A stretch of 64,000 bases of DNA from Neomoorella sulfitireducens (GCF_024733845.1 NZ_JANRHG010000011.1:30627-94626), one strand, 5' to 3'; positions 26,418 through 37,110 are shown, counted from the first letter of the stretch. Numbers and translations: made by a program. Notes: generated by a model from the letters alone, not told the origin.

Positions 26418-27166
26418 TGGCCCGCCATATTGCCGTTGCCGGTAAAGGGGGTACAGGAAAGACCACCTTTGCCGCCCTGTTGATACGCTATCTAGTTGAG
26501 AAGAAAAAGGGGAGCATCCTGGCCGTGGATGCCGACCCCAACGCCAATTTAAACGAAGCCCTGGGCGTTAAAGTCGATACCGTTATTGCTGATATCCTTG
26601 ATGCCACCAAAAACCCGCGGGCCATCCCCGCGGGCATGAGCAAGGATATGTTCATCGAGTACCAGCTGGCCCAGGCCCTGGTGGAAACGAGGGACTTTGA
26701 TCTATTAACCATGGGCCGGCCCCAGGGTCCGGGCTGTTACTGTTATCCCAATGACCTCTTGCGCAAGCACCTGGAAACCTTAAGCGCCAGCTACGACTAT
26801 ATGGTCATTGACAGTGAAGCCGGCCTGGAGCATATCAGCCGGCGGGTTATCCAGAATGTGAAGGACCTCTTCGTCATCAGCGACGCCTCCGTCCGGGGAA
26901 TTCGTTCCGCCGGTAGGGTACGGGAACTGGTCCAGGAACTGCAGCTTGCTATTCCCAATATGTACCTGATAGTAACCAAAACTACCGGTGACCAGGGTCC
27001 CCTCCAGGAAGAGATCGAGCGGACGGGATTGCCCCTGGGCGGGACTATTCCCTATGATGAACAGGTCGTCGCTTTTGACACTTACGGCAAACCCCTTTTT
27101 GAGCTACCGGCAGAAGCCCCGGCCGTCCAGGCAGTCAGTGACATCCTGAACAGGTGCAGTATTTAA
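26417..27166 (+). CDS. acsF: Second CooC/AcsF-type ATPase
   Basis: The 249-residue protein starts with GTG overlapping the last base of the previous stop. ARHIAVAGKGGTGKTTFAA is the Walker A region, VDADPNANLNEALG follows near residue 38, and CYCYPNDLLR near 112 has the CxC metal loop. It resembles the AcsF/CooC2 proteins implicated in ACS or CODH nickel maturation. Two such ATPases in one cluster suggests separate roles for the C-cluster and A-cluster, which is inference. Confidence 0.85.
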   Translation: MARHIAVAGKGGTGKTTFAALLIRYLVEKKKGSILAVDADPNANLNEALGVKVDTVIADILDATKNPRAIPAGMSKDMFIEYQLAQALVETRDFDLLTMGRPQGPGCYCYPNDLLRKHLETLSASYDYMVIDSEAGLEHISRRVIQNVKDLFVISDASVRGIRSAGRVRELVQELQLAIPNMYLIVTKTTGDQGPLQEEIERTGLPLGGTIPYDEQVVAFDTYGKPLFELPAEAPAVQAVSDILNRCSI

Positions 27167-27190
27167 CATTTTATGGAAGGAGTGTTATTC

Positions 27191-28159
27191 ATGGCCGTCC
27201 AGATTTTACGTGATCGGAGCCGCGCAACGGTACAAAAAGTTGTCCTGGGTGCCACCAAAGAGCAGGGCGGTACCCGCAGCCACACCATTGTTGTCGGCGG
27301 CGATGCTGCCCTTCCCTTCCACCATTTTGAAGGAGAGATTAGCCGTCCCGTTATTGCCATGGAAGTCCAGGATATCGTTCCCGACTGGCCGGAAGTGTTG
27401 AAGGATCCCTTTAATGATGTAATTAATGAGCCCGGCCGCTGGGCGCAAAAATGCGTGGCCGCATACGGTGCCGACCTTATTTACCTGAAACTAGCCGGCG
27501 CCGATCCCGAAGGGGCCAACCGCTCGGTAGACCAGTGTGTGGCTACCGTCAAGGAAGTCCTGCAGGCTGTTGGTGTTCCCCTGATTGTCGTCGGCTGCGA
27601 CGACGTGGAGAAGGATCACGACGTCCTGGAGGCAGTAGCCGAAACGGCTGCAGGGGAAAACCTGCTCCTGGGTAACGCCGAGCAGGATAACTACAAATCC
27701 CTGACGGCAGCCTGCATGGTGCACAAGCACAACATTATTGCCCGCTCCCCCCTGGATATCAATATCTGCAAGCAGCTCAACATCCTCATCAACGAAATGA
27801 ACCTGGGCCTGGACCACATTGTTATTGACCCTTCCATTGGCGGCCTGGGCTACGGGATAGAATACGCCTACTCGATTATGGAGCGCATCCGCCTGGGGGC
27901 CCTCCAGGGCGATAAAATGCTCTCCATGCCGGTGATCTGTACGGTAGGTTATGAGGCCTGGCGGGCCAAGGAAGCTGTGGCTCCGGTTAGCGAATACCCC
28001 GGCTGGGGTAAAGAGGTTGAGCGGGGCATCCTCTGGGAAGCAGTTACGGCCACCGCCCTCCTCCAGGCCGGCGCCCACATTCTCCTCATGCGCCACCCGG
28101 AAGCTGTGGCCAAAGTCAAGGAAAATATCGACCAGCTTATGGCCAGCAACGCTTATTAA
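27191..28159 (+). CDS. acsD: Corrinoid iron-sulfur protein small (delta) subunit
   Basis: The protein is 322 aa from ATG 27191, with GGAAGGAG about 9 bases upstream; an in-frame ATG at 27173 is too close to the previous stop and lacks an RBS. It is a TIM-barrel partner of AcsC ([20 protein letters not shown] and [19 protein letters not shown] regions) and helps cap the corrinoid. No cysteine cluster is expected or seen. Confidence 0.95.
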   Translation: MAVQILRDRSRATVQKVVLGATKEQGGTRSHTIVVGGDAALPFHHFEGEISRPVIAMEVQDIVPDWPEVLKDPFNDVINEPGRWAQKCVAAYGADLIYLKLAGADPEGANRSVDQCVATVKEVLQAVGVPLIVVGCDDVEKDHDVLEAVAETAAGENLLLGNAEQDNYKSLTAACMVHKHNIIARSPLDINICKQLNILINEMNLGLDHIVIDPSIGGLGYGIEYAYSIMERIRLGALQGDKMLSMPVICTVGYEAWRAKEAVAPVSEYPGWGKEVERGILWEAVTATALLQAGAHILLMRHPEAVAKVKENIDQLMASNAY

Positions 28160-28172
28160 GAAGGAGGTCTGA

Positions 28173-28964
<792 letters not shown>

Positions 28965-29084
28965 GATTTTTATCAACAACGTCGAAGCTTATTGCGGAGT
29001 AGCTAAAATAATGAAATTGTTACAATAGCAACAGCGTTACAGGAATACGTTGATACCTGGGGGAAAATTACCGCAGTAAAGTGG

Positions 29085-29127
29085 AGAGAGGTGCCGGCGT
29101 ATGGTTTAACGCTGGTCCTCTCTTTTT
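29085..29127 (+). terminator. Intrinsic terminator between acsE and hdrC
   Basis: AGAGAGG (29085-29091) pairs with CCTCTCT (29117-29123), and the inner parts GCCGGCG and CGCTGGT pair with wobbles, then TTTTT follows. The hairpin separates the acs genes from the hdr-met genes, so distal expression needs read-through or another promoter. Confidence 0.75.
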
Positions 29128-29150
29128 CAGGGCAGGAAGGAGGAAGGGGA

Positions 29151-29705
29151 TTGGCTGAGCAACAAATTGTACCTTCCCATCAGCTTGTTGCTCCGGTGGG
29201 CAGGCAATCGGGTCAACCTGTCAGCCGTTGTTACCAGTGCCATAAATGTACTGCCGGCTGTCCGGTCACGATGGCCATGGACCTGATGCCCCACCAGGTA
29301 GTACGCTTTGTGCAGCTCGGTCTGGAAGAAGAACTCTTAAAAAGCAAAACCATCTGGCAATGTGCTGCCTGCCGGACCTGTGTTTCCCGTTGTCCCAATG
29401 GCATCGACATTGCCGCCATTAACGACGCTTTGAAGCAGCGGGCCCTGGCTAAAGGAGTCCAGCCGGCCCTGCCGGAAGTGGCTGCCTTTCACCAGGCCTT
29501 CCTGGCTTCGGTTAAAAGCAAAGGCCGGGTCCATGAACTGGGGATGATGTTCGCCTTTAAGATGAAAACTGGTACCTATTTCCAGGATGTCCCCCTGGGG
29601 CTGAAAATGTTCCGCCGCGGTAAACTACGGCTTTTACCCGAAGGGCTTAAAAATAAAGCTCGCTTCCGGGCCTTGTGGCAAGGAGAAAAGGGGGGGCAGG
29701 CATGA
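29151..29705 (+). CDS. hdrC: Heterodisulfide reductase-like subunit C
   Basis: The protein is 184 aa from TTG 29151, with GGAAGGAGG upstream. It has two 4Fe-4S motifs: CYQCHKCTAGCP near residue 26 and CAACRTCVSRCP near 70. It passes electrons between HdrA and HdrB in the cytosolic complex with MetVF. No membrane segment is seen. Its stop overlaps the hdrB ATG (ATGA). Confidence 0.92.
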   Translation: MAEQQIVPSHQLVAPVGRQSGQPVSRCYQCHKCTAGCPVTMAMDLMPHQVVRFVQLGLEEELLKSKTIWQCAACRTCVSRCPNGIDIAAINDALKQRALAKGVQPALPEVAAFHQAFLASVKSKGRVHELGMMFAFKMKTGTYFQDVPLGLKMFRRGKLRLLPEGLKNKARFRALWQGEKGGQA

Positions 29706-30574
29706 AATTAAGTTATTACCCGGGCTGTTCCCTGCACTCGACGGCGGCTGAATTTTCCGCCTCCACCGAAGCCGTGTTTAAAGCCCTGGGGGTAGAGTTG
29801 CAGGAACTGGGCGACTGGTGCTGTTGCGGCGCCACCTCCGGCCATTCCCTTAACAGTTACCTGAGCCATGCCTTGCCCCTGCATAACCTAATCCTGGCTG
29901 AGGCTGCCGGTAACGATTTGCTGGTACCCTGTGCCGCCTGTTATAACTCCTTAAAAGCGGCCCAAACCTTTATGGCCGGCGGCAGCCAGGAAGCCCGGGA
30001 ACTCAACCGGCAGGCAGGTCAAATCCTGGGACGGGAATACCGGGGAGAGGTGCGGGTGCGTCATGTCGTAGACATGCTGGCCGATCCCCGCATCCAGACT
30101 CTACTGGATGGGAAGGCAAAAAAAAGCCTGGCTGGCCTCCCCCTGGTTGCCTACTACGGTTGCCTGCTGACCCGGCCACCCAAAGTAGCCAGTTTTGAAG
30201 CTAATCCTGAACAGCCCCGGCTGATGGACCGGCTCCTGGCCCTGTGCGGTGCCACTCCGGTAGGCTGGACCCATAAAAACGAGTGTTGTGGGGCCAGTCT
30301 CGCCATTCCCCAGCCGCAACTTGTGGAGCAACTGGTGGGCAAAATAACGGCTGCCGCTCGCTATGCCGGAGCTGCAGCCATAGTGACGGCCTGTCCCCTG
30401 TGCCAGACTAACCTGGACAGCCGCCAGCCGGCCGGAGCAGAACCTCTACCCGTCTTTTTCATTACCGAAATCATCGGCCTGGCCCTGGGGCTGGATGCCG
30501 CTCCCTGGTTAAAGAAACATTTAGTAGATCCCCTGCCCCTTTTACGGCAGCAGGGGTTGCTGGTAGCCTCCTAG
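29702..30574 (+). CDS. hdrB: Heterodisulfide reductase-like subunit B
   Basis: The 290-residue protein has the two cysteine-rich CCG motifs of HdrB: YYPGCSLH...DWCCCGATS (~7-45) and, in the C-terminal half, YYGCLLTRPP...KNECCGAS...CPLCQTNLD. These bind non-cubane 4Fe-4S clusters in methanogens. In this acetogen there is no CoM-CoB disulfide; the gene is in the methylene-H4folate reductase complex cluster and probably serves electron transfer. Confidence 0.92.
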   Translation: MKLSYYPGCSLHSTAAEFSASTEAVFKALGVELQELGDWCCCGATSGHSLNSYLSHALPLHNLILAEAAGNDLLVPCAACYNSLKAAQTFMAGGSQEARELNRQAGQILGREYRGEVRVRHVVDMLADPRIQTLLDGKAKKSLAGLPLVAYYGCLLTRPPKVASFEANPEQPRLMDRLLALCGATPVGWTHKNECCGASLAIPQPQLVEQLVGKITAAARYAGAAAIVTACPLCQTNLDSRQPAGAEPLPVFFITEIIGLALGLDAAPWLKKHLVDPLPLLRQQGLLVAS

Positions 30575-30594
30575 CAGAAAGGTTGTGAGACGCC

Positions 30595-33500
30595 ATGAAT
30601 GAAAAGCAGGAAAATGTCCCGGCCGTAGGTTCGGTCCTGGTCCTCGGCGGCGGTATTGCCGGTATGCAGTCGGCCCTTGACCTGGCTAATGCAGGCTACC
30701 TGGTTCACCTGGTGACAGAAAGTTCTTCCATAGGCGGTCGTATGGCCCAGCTGGACAAAACCTTCCCCACCAATGAATGTGCCATGTGCCTGCTGGGGCC
30801 CCGGATGACGGATACCTTAAACCATCCCAATATCCGCCTGCATACATGCGCCTCCCTGGAGAAAGTAGAAGGGGAAAAGGGTAATTTTACCGTCCAGATC
30901 CGGGAAAAACCCCGCTACGTTAATATTGAGGAATGTACCGCCTGCGGCGACTGCGAGCAGGTCTGCCCTGTGTCTGTTCCCAACGAGTATAACCAGAATA
31001 TGGGCAGCAGGAAGGCCATTCACAAGATGTTTCCCCAGGCGGTACCCAATAAATACCTGATTACCAAAAGGGGCACGCCTCCCTGCCGCAGCGCCTGCCC
31101 GGCCGGTACCAATGCCCAGGGTTATGTGGCCCTGATCTCCCAGGGTAAATTTGCCGAGGCCCTGGAAGTTGTCCGCCGCCGGATGCCCTTTGCCGGCATA
31201 TGCGGCCGCATCTGCCACCACCCCTGCGAAACCGAATGCAACCGGGGACAGTTTGACGACCCCATTGCCATTGCCACTTTGAAAAGGGCGGCCTATGACT
31301 ATGGCTGGGAAGCTGAAGCAGCCCGGGAAAAGGAACAGAGGCCGGAGCTTCCCTCCAGGCAAGAAAAAGTCGCCATTATCGGCGCGGGCCCGGCTGGCCT
31401 GACAGCCGCCCAGGACCTGTCCCTGGCAGGCTTCCAGGTTACCGTTTACGACGCCTTGAGCCAGCCCGGCGGCATGCTGCGAGGCGGCATTCCCCGCTAT
31501 CGCCTTCCCCTGAAGGTAGTCGACCGGGAAACCGGGCGCATTCTCGCTTTAGGCATTAAGTTTGTGCCCAATACCGTTGTCGGCAAAGATATTACCCTGG
31601 CGGAACTGCAAAAGCAGTACAACGCCGTTATCATCGCCACCGGCCTGCAACAGAGCCGGATGTTAAAGCTGGAAGGTGCCGATTTAAAGGGTATTCTACC
31701 TGGAGTAGCTTTCTTGCGGGAAACCGCCCTGGGCGGCCGGCCCGACGTAGGAGAAAGGGTTGTCGTCATTGGCGGTGGTAACGTGGCCATTGATGTGGCC
31801 CGGACGGCCCGGCGCCTGGGGGCCAGGGAAGTCCACCTGGCCTGCCTGGAATCCCGGCAGGAAATGCCGGCCCATCCCTGGGAGATTGAAGAAGCCCTGG
31901 AAGAAGGCATCGTCATTCATCCTTCCTGGGGTCCCAGGCGTTTCCTTGGTGAAGGGGGCCGGGTCACCGGTATTGAACTAATGCAGTGTACCCGGGTTTT
32001 CGATGAAGAACGCCGTTTTAATCCCCAGTATAACCCGGAAGTTACCCAAACCCTGGCTGCCGACACCATTATCCTGGCCATCGGCCAGGCTGCCGATCTT
32101 TCTTTCTTAAGCGAAGACGGTAACATAGCCACCAGTCGCGGCCTGATTGCTGCCGATCCCCTGACCCTGGCTACCAGCGTGCCCGGCATCTTTGCCTGCG
32201 GCGATATCGTCCGCGGGCCCGCCTCGGTAGTGGAAGCCGTAGCCAGCGGCCACGAAGCAGCGGAATCCGTTAAGCGCTACCTGCAGGGCGAAGACCTGGC
32301 TGCCGGCCGTTCCCTGGAAAAAGAACCCAAGCTGGACCCGCCGCCCAATGCTATACCCTTCCCCGGCCGGCGCAGAATCCAGGCCTTGGCCCCGGCAGCA
32401 GAGCGCATCCAGGATTTCCGGGAAGTCTACCAGGGCTTTACCCCGGAAGAAGCCATAGAAGAGGCCAAACGCTGCCTGAACTGCGGCATCTGCTCGGAAT
32501 GTCACCAGTGTGAAGCTGTTTGTAAAAAGAAGGCTGTGGAGCACTGGCAGCAGGAAAAGGTAGTGGAACTCAAGGTTGGCTCCCTGGTCCTGGCCCCCGG
32601 CTATGAACTCTTTGATGCCACCCTGGCCGGCGAATACGGTTACGGTTATTATGCCAATGTCGTGACCAGCCTGGAGTTTGAGCGGCTGCTCAGCGCCACC
32701 GGCCCCACGGAAAGCCACGTGGTACGGCCTTCCGATCACCGGCCGCCCAAAAAGGTGGCCTTCATCCAGTGCGTCGGTTCCCGGGATTGCGAGAGGGAAG
32801 GCAGCCCTTACTGCTCAGCTATATGCTGCATGTATTCCACCAAAGAAGCCATTATTGCCCGGGAACATGACGCCAATATTGAGCCGACCATTTTTTACCT
32901 GGATATCCGCGCCTACGGTAAAAACTTTGACCGCTACGTCGAAGCGGCTAAAGCTGCCGGGGTACGTTATGTACGGGCTATGATTTCCCGGGTGGAAGAA
33001 GACCCGCAGACCAAAAACCTTACCATCCAGTACTATGCCGACGGCAGGATAATCCGGGAAGAGTTTGACATGGTTATTTTAGCGGTAGGCGTCAGGCCAC
33101 CGGCCGGAGCGGAAAAACTGGCGGCCGTTGCCGGTATTAAGCTTAATCCTTATGGCTTTGCCAAAACCTTACCCCTGCAACCGGTGGCCACTACCCGGCC
33201 GGGCGTTTATGTAGCCGGCGTCTTCCAGGGTCCCCGGGACATCCCGGAAACGGTAGTCAATGCCAGCGCTGCCGCATCTTTAGCCGGTGCCGCCATAGCC
33301 TCGGGCCGCAATACCCTGGTCACGCCCAAGGAATACCCGCCGGAGAGGGACGTGAGCCAGGAAGAACCACGGGTGGGTGTCTTTATCTGCCACTGCGGCA
33401 TTAATATCGCCGGTGTAGTTGATGTCAAGGCGGTAGTAGAGGCTGCCGCCAAACTTCCGGGAGTGGTCCATGCCGAGGATAACCTCTACACCTGTTCCCA

Positions 33501-35058
33501 GGACACCCTGAAGAAGATTAAAGACGCCATCCAGGAATACAACCTGAACCGGGTGGTAGTGGCCTCCTGTACCATTCGCACTCACCAGCCCCTTTTCCGG
33601 GAAGCCTTAAGGGAGGCCGGCTTAAACCAGTTCTACTTTGAAATGGCCAATATCCGCGACCAGTGTTCCTGGGTACACCGCAACGAACCGGCCAGCGCCA
33701 CTTTAAAGGCCATTGACCTGGTACGGATGGCAGTAGCCAAGGTTAAACGCCATGAAGCCTTACACCTGCAGCCGGTGCCGGTAATCCAGAAAGCCCTGAT
33801 CATCGGCGGCGGCATAGCCGGCTTAACGGCGGCGTTAAATATCGCCGAGCAGGGCTATGAAGCCATTATCGTCGAACGGGAAGCCGAGCTGGGTGGACAG
33901 GTCCGGCATTTACGGGCCACCCTGGAAGGGGAAGACCTTAAGAATCTGCTCAAAGACCTGATCGCCAGGGTCCAGGCCAATCCCCGCATCCAGGTGTTCA
34001 CCAGTGCCCGCCTTGAAGACTTTGGCGGCCACCAGGGACACTTTACCACCACCATTTCCCTTGGTGAACCTGGTAAAGAACACGTACGCCGGACCCTGAA
34101 ACTGGAACACGGCGTGGTGATCGTCGCTACCGGCAGCCAGGAGTTAAAAACCGACGCCTATCTCTATGGCCAGGACGAGCGGGTAGTAACCAATACCCAG
34201 CTGGAGCAGGCCCTGGCCGACGGCCACTGGGATGCCGGCAAGAACAAACAGGTGGTCTTTATCCAGTGCGTTAGTTCCCGGGATGGCGAGCACCCCTACT
34301 GCAGCCGCACCTGCTGCGCCCAGACCATTAAAAACGCCCTGGCCATAAAAACCCGCAATCCTGAAGCTTTAGTTTACGTCCTTTACCGGGACATCCGCAC
34401 CTATGCTTTCATGGAGGATTATTACCGCCAGGCCCGGGAGCAGGGCATCCTCTTTATTCCTTATGACCCGGAAGCGCCGCCCCAGGTACGCCGCCGGGAG
34501 ATCGGCCTCCTGGAGGTTTTAGTTAAGGATCCCGATTCCGGCAAAGACCTGGTACTCTGGCCCGACCAGCTGGTGCTGGCCACGGGTGCCGTGGCCCCGG
34601 ATGGGGTAGAAAAACTGGCTACCATGCTGAAACTGCCTTTAAATGAAGATAAATTCTATGTCGAGACCCATGCCAAGCTGGCGCCCATTGACTTCCCCTC
34701 GGCCGGGATTTTCCTCTGCGGTGCCGGTCATGCGCCTAAATTCGCCAGTGAAGCCATTGCCCAGGCCGAAGGTGCCGTGGCCCGGGCCTGTACCATTTTG
34801 AGCCGGGAAAACCTGATGGTAGGCGGCGTGGTAGCCGTGGTCGATGAAAACAAGTGCGCTGCCTGCCTGACCTGCGTCCGGGTCTGCCCCTACAGCGTCC
34901 CGCGCATTAATGAGCGTAACGTGGCCGAAATCAATGCCGTCCAGTGTATGGGTTGCGGTACCTGTGCCGGTGAATGCCCGGCCAAGGCCATCCAGCTCCA
35001 GTTCTATAAAGATGACCAGCTACTGGCCAAGGTAGCCGGCCTCTTCGGGGAGGTGTAG
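30595..35058 (+). CDS. hdrA: HdrA-type flavoprotein with an inserted GltD-like NAD(P)H domain and a second HdrA module
   Basis: The 1487-residue protein is about twice the usual HdrA size. Order: HdrA N-terminal FAD loop (VLGGGIAGMQSA), 4Fe-4S CTACGDCEQVCP near 113, a GltD/NfnB-like insert from ~158 (CRSACPAG, GAGPAGLTAAQ near 262, GGGNVAIDVA near 393, ACGDIV near 540), cysteine-rich CLNCGICSECHQCEAVC near 625, the rest of HdrA module 1 (FICHCGINIAG near 932), a second HdrA FAD fold (IGGGIAGLTAA near 1069), and two C-terminal 4Fe-4S motifs near 1421 and 1452. The insert gives an NAD(P)H site, suiting the reported NADH-linked MetVF-HdrABC-MvhD complex of Moorella. Confidence 0.93.
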   Translation: MNEKQENVPAVGSVLVLGGGIAGMQSALDLANAGYLVHLVTESSSIGGRMAQLDKTFPTNECAMCLLGPRMTDTLNHPNIRLHTCASLEKVEGEKGNFTVQIREKPRYVNIEECTACGDCEQVCPVSVPNEYNQNMGSRKAIHKMFPQAVPNKYLITKRGTPPCRSACPAGTNAQGYVALISQGKFAEALEVVRRRMPFAGICGRICHHPCETECNRGQFDDPIAIATLKRAAYDYGWEAEAAREKEQRPELPSRQEKVAIIGAGPAGLTAAQDLSLAGFQVTVYDALSQPGGMLRGGIPRYRLPLKVVDRETGRILALGIKFVPNTVVGKDITLAELQKQYNAVIIATGLQQSRMLKLEGADLKGILPGVAFLRETALGGRPDVGERVVVIGGGNVAIDVARTARRLGAREVHLACLESRQEMPAHPWEIEEALEEGIVIHPSWGPRRFLGEGGRVTGIELMQCTRVFDEERRFNPQYNPEVTQTLAADTIILAIGQAADLSFLSEDGNIATSRGLIAADPLTLATSVPGIFACGDIVRGPASVVEAVASGHEAAESVKRYLQGEDLAAGRSLEKEPKLDPPPNAIPFPGRRRIQALAPAAERIQDFREVYQGFTPEEAIEEAKRCLNCGICSECHQCEAVCKKKAVEHWQQEKVVELKVGSLVLAPGYELFDATLAGEYGYGYYANVVTSLEFERLLSATGPTESHVVRPSDHRPPKKVAFIQCVGSRDCEREGSPYCSAICCMYSTKEAIIAREHDANIEPTIFYLDIRAYGKNFDRYVEAAKAAGVRYVRAMISRVEEDPQTKNLTIQYYADGRIIREEFDMVILAVGVRPPAGAEKLAAVAGIKLNPYGFAKTLPLQPVATTRPGVYVAGVFQGPRDIPETVVNASAAASLAGAAIASGRNTLVTPKEYPPERDVSQEEPRVGVFICHCGINIAGVVDVKAVVEAAAKLPGVVHAEDNLYTCSQDTLKKIKDAIQEYNLNRVVVASCTIRTHQPLFREALREAGLNQFYFEMANIRDQCSWVHRNEPASATLKAIDLVRMAVAKVKRHEALHLQPVPVIQKALIIGGGIAGLTAALNIAEQGYEAIIVEREAELGGQVRHLRATLEGEDLKNLLKDLIARVQANPRIQVFTSARLEDFGGHQGHFTTTISLGEPGKEHVRRTLKLEHGVVIVATGSQELKTDAYLYGQDERVVTNTQLEQALADGHWDAGKNKQVVFIQCVSSRDGEHPYCSRTCCAQTIKNALAIKTRNPEALVYVLYRDIRTYAFMEDYYRQAREQGILFIPYDPEAPPQVRRREIGLLEVLVKDPDSGKDLVLWPDQLVLATGAVAPDGVEKLATMLKLPLNEDKFYVETHAKLAPIDFPSAGIFLCGAGHAPKFASEAIAQAEGAVARACTILSRENLMVGGVVAVVDENKCAACLTCVRVCPYSVPRINERNVAEINAVQCMGCGTCAGECPAKAIQLQFYKDDQLLAKVAGLFGEV

Positions 35059-35062
35059 TCAA

Positions 35063-35515
35063 TTGCAGGACTTTGAACCGAAAATTATAGCCTTCTGTTG
35101 CTTTTACTGTGCCTATTCAGCCGCCGACCTGGCCGGATCCTTGCGCCTGCAGTACCCGGCCAACATCCGGGTAATTGAGATGCCCTGTTCCGGGAAGACC
35201 GACGTCCGGGTCCTGCTGGAAGCCTTCGAAGACGGTGCCGACGGTGTCTATGTCCTGGGTTGCATGGAAGGTGACTGCCACTTCCTGAAGGGGAATTTCC
35301 GGGCCAAACGCCGGGTCCACCAGGCGAAAAAAATCCTGGACGAGATCGGCATCGGTGGTGAGCGCCTGGAGATGTACAACCTCTCGGCGGCCATGGGACC
35401 GCGTTTTGCGGAAATTGCCCGGGAGTTTACCGAGCGTATCCGTAAATTAGGTCCCAGCCCGTTAAATAAAAAATATGCATCTGCAAATTCGACGAAAGCA
35501 GGTGAGCAGGAATGA
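35063..35515 (+). CDS. mvhD: MvhD-type iron-sulfur electron transfer protein
   Basis: The 150-residue protein starts at TTG after GGGGAGGTG. It has FCCFYCAYSAADLAG near residue 10, MPCSGKTD near 40 and LGCMEGDCHFLKGN near 70, the conserved cysteines of the MvhD 2Fe-2S family. It links electron donors to HdrA. The next gene metV overlaps its end by 4 bases. Confidence 0.92.
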   Translation: MQDFEPKIIAFCCFYCAYSAADLAGSLRLQYPANIRVIEMPCSGKTDVRVLLEAFEDGADGVYVLGCMEGDCHFLKGNFRAKRRVHQAKKILDEIGIGGERLEMYNLSAAMGPRFAEIAREFTERIRKLGPSPLNKKYASANSTKAGEQE

Positions 35516-36183
35516 TTATCGCTGAGGGTAAACCCCTGGTCGAGGTTGCCGGGTTGATTCAAGAGGCCAGAAAGGTGCTGGTAGTCGGTTGCGGCGGCTG
35601 CGTGACCGTTTGCCTGGCCGGCGGGGAAAAGGAAACCGGGATCCTGGCCGCCGCTTTGCGGCTGCTGAGGCAAAAGGAAGGCAACCCCCTGGAAACAGTG
35701 GAGGTTACCCTGACCCGCCAGTGTGACCCTGAATACGTGGATATGCTGGAAAAATACGTTACCGACGATGTCGATGCCATCGTTTCCCTGGCCTGCGGTG
35801 TCGGCGTCCAGTTCCTGGCCGAACGCTATAATAAATGGGTGGTACCGGCCTTAAACACCAAGTTCGCCGGCGGCACCGTTGAGCACGGCGTCTGGGAAGA
35901 GCGCTGCGGCCTCTGCGGTGAATGTATCCTCTATAAAACCGGGGGTATTTGCCCCATTATCCGTTGCTCCAAGAGCATTTTAAACGGGCCCTGCGGCGGT
36001 TCCCAGAATGGAAAGTGTGAGGTTAACCCGGAAACCCCCTGTGCCTGGCAGCTCATCTACGACCGGATGCAGGCCCTGGGTAAACTGGATCTCCTCATGG
36101 AAATCCAGCCACCCAAGGACTGGTCCAAGTCCCGGGACGGCGGTCCCCGGAAAGTGGTACGAGAGGATGTGAGGCTGGCATGA
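35512..36183 (+). CDS. metV: Methylenetetrahydrofolate reductase partner subunit MetV
   Basis: The 223-residue protein has a Gly/Cys-rich N-terminal part (GCGGCVTVCLAGGEKE) and a C-terminal zinc- or Fe-S-type cysteine cluster (RCGLCGECILY...CPIIRCSKSILNGPCGG...GKCEV). It pairs with MetF in acetogens and related bacteria. It overlaps both mvhD and metF by ATGA, so stoichiometric co-translation is likely. Confidence 0.9.
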   Translation: MIIAEGKPLVEVAGLIQEARKVLVVGCGGCVTVCLAGGEKETGILAAALRLLRQKEGNPLETVEVTLTRQCDPEYVDMLEKYVTDDVDAIVSLACGVGVQFLAERYNKWVVPALNTKFAGGTVEHGVWEERCGLCGECILYKTGGICPIIRCSKSILNGPCGGSQNGKCEVNPETPCAWQLIYDRMQALGKLDLLMEIQPPKDWSKSRDGGPRKVVREDVRLA

Positions 36184-37103
36184 AAACAGAAAGCAAACTG
36201 GAAAAACTCCTTTCCCAGGGTCATTTTGTGGTCAGCGGTGAGATCGGCCCGCCCAAACACGCCAACCCCGAGGGCATCAAAAAACATACCGCCCTGTTAA
36301 AAGACTATGTGGATGCCATGAACCTGACGGACAACCAGACGGCCATTGTCCGCCTCTCGAGTATTGCTGCCGGTGTCCACGTCCTCCAGGCAGGGGGCGA
36401 GCCTATTATCCAGATGACGGTCCGGGACCGCAACCGCATCGCCCTGCAGAGCGACCTCCTGGGGGCCTATAGCCTGGGAATGCGCAACGTCCTCTGCCTG
36501 TCGGGGGATCACCAGTCCTTTGGCAACCACCCCACGGCCAAAAACGTCCATGATGTGGACTCCCTGCAGCTCATTAAAATCGTCAAGGACCTCCGGGACC
36601 AGAAAAAATTTGCCTGCGGGGAAGAACTGAAGGGCAATGAACCACGGTTCTTCATCGGCGCCGCTGCCAATCCTTTCGCTGATCCCTTTGAGTTCCGGGT
36701 CTTACGCCTGGAAAAGAAAATCAACGCCGGCGCCGACTTCATCCAGACCCAGTGCATCTTTGATATGGAGCGTTTCGAGCGTTTCATGGCCATGGTCAGG
36801 GAAAGGGGCCTGCATAAAAAAGCCCATATCATTGCCGGCGTCATGCCCCTGAAGTCTGCTAAGGCCGCCCGGTATATGCAGCAGTCGGTAGCCGGGATGA
36901 TCGTTCCCGATGAAATTGTTAACCGGATGGAAAAAGCTGCCGACCCCAAGGCCGAAGGGGTGGCCATATGTGTCGAGCAGATTAAACACCTCAAGACCAT
37001 TGAAGGGGTAGCTGGTGTGCACATCATGGCCGTGATGTGGGAAGAAATTATCCCTACTATCGTTCAGGAGGCCGGCCTATACCCACGACCCGATGCCGGT
37101 TAG
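36180..37103 (+). CDS. metF: 5,10-methylenetetrahydrofolate reductase
   Basis: The 307-residue TIM-barrel flavoprotein has the MetF pattern: SGEIGPPKHAN near residue 20, NLTDNQTA near 47 with substrate contacts, LCLSGDHQSFGNHP near 105, GAAANPFADPFE near 160 and AGADFIQTQCIFDME near 183. It reduces methylene-H4folate to methyl-H4folate, the methyl donor for AcsE. It ends the hdr-met operon and is followed by a clear terminator. Confidence 0.95.
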   Translation: MKTESKLEKLLSQGHFVVSGEIGPPKHANPEGIKKHTALLKDYVDAMNLTDNQTAIVRLSSIAAGVHVLQAGGEPIIQMTVRDRNRIALQSDLLGAYSLGMRNVLCLSGDHQSFGNHPTAKNVHDVDSLQLIKIVKDLRDQKKFACGEELKGNEPRFFIGAAANPFADPFEFRVLRLEKKINAGADFIQTQCIFDMERFERFMAMVRERGLHKKAHIIAGVMPLKSAKAARYMQQSVAGMIVPDEIVNRMEKAADPKAEGVAICVEQIKHLKTIEGVAGVHIMAVMWEEIIPTIVQEAGLYPRPDAG

Positions 37104-37110
37104 CGGTAAA

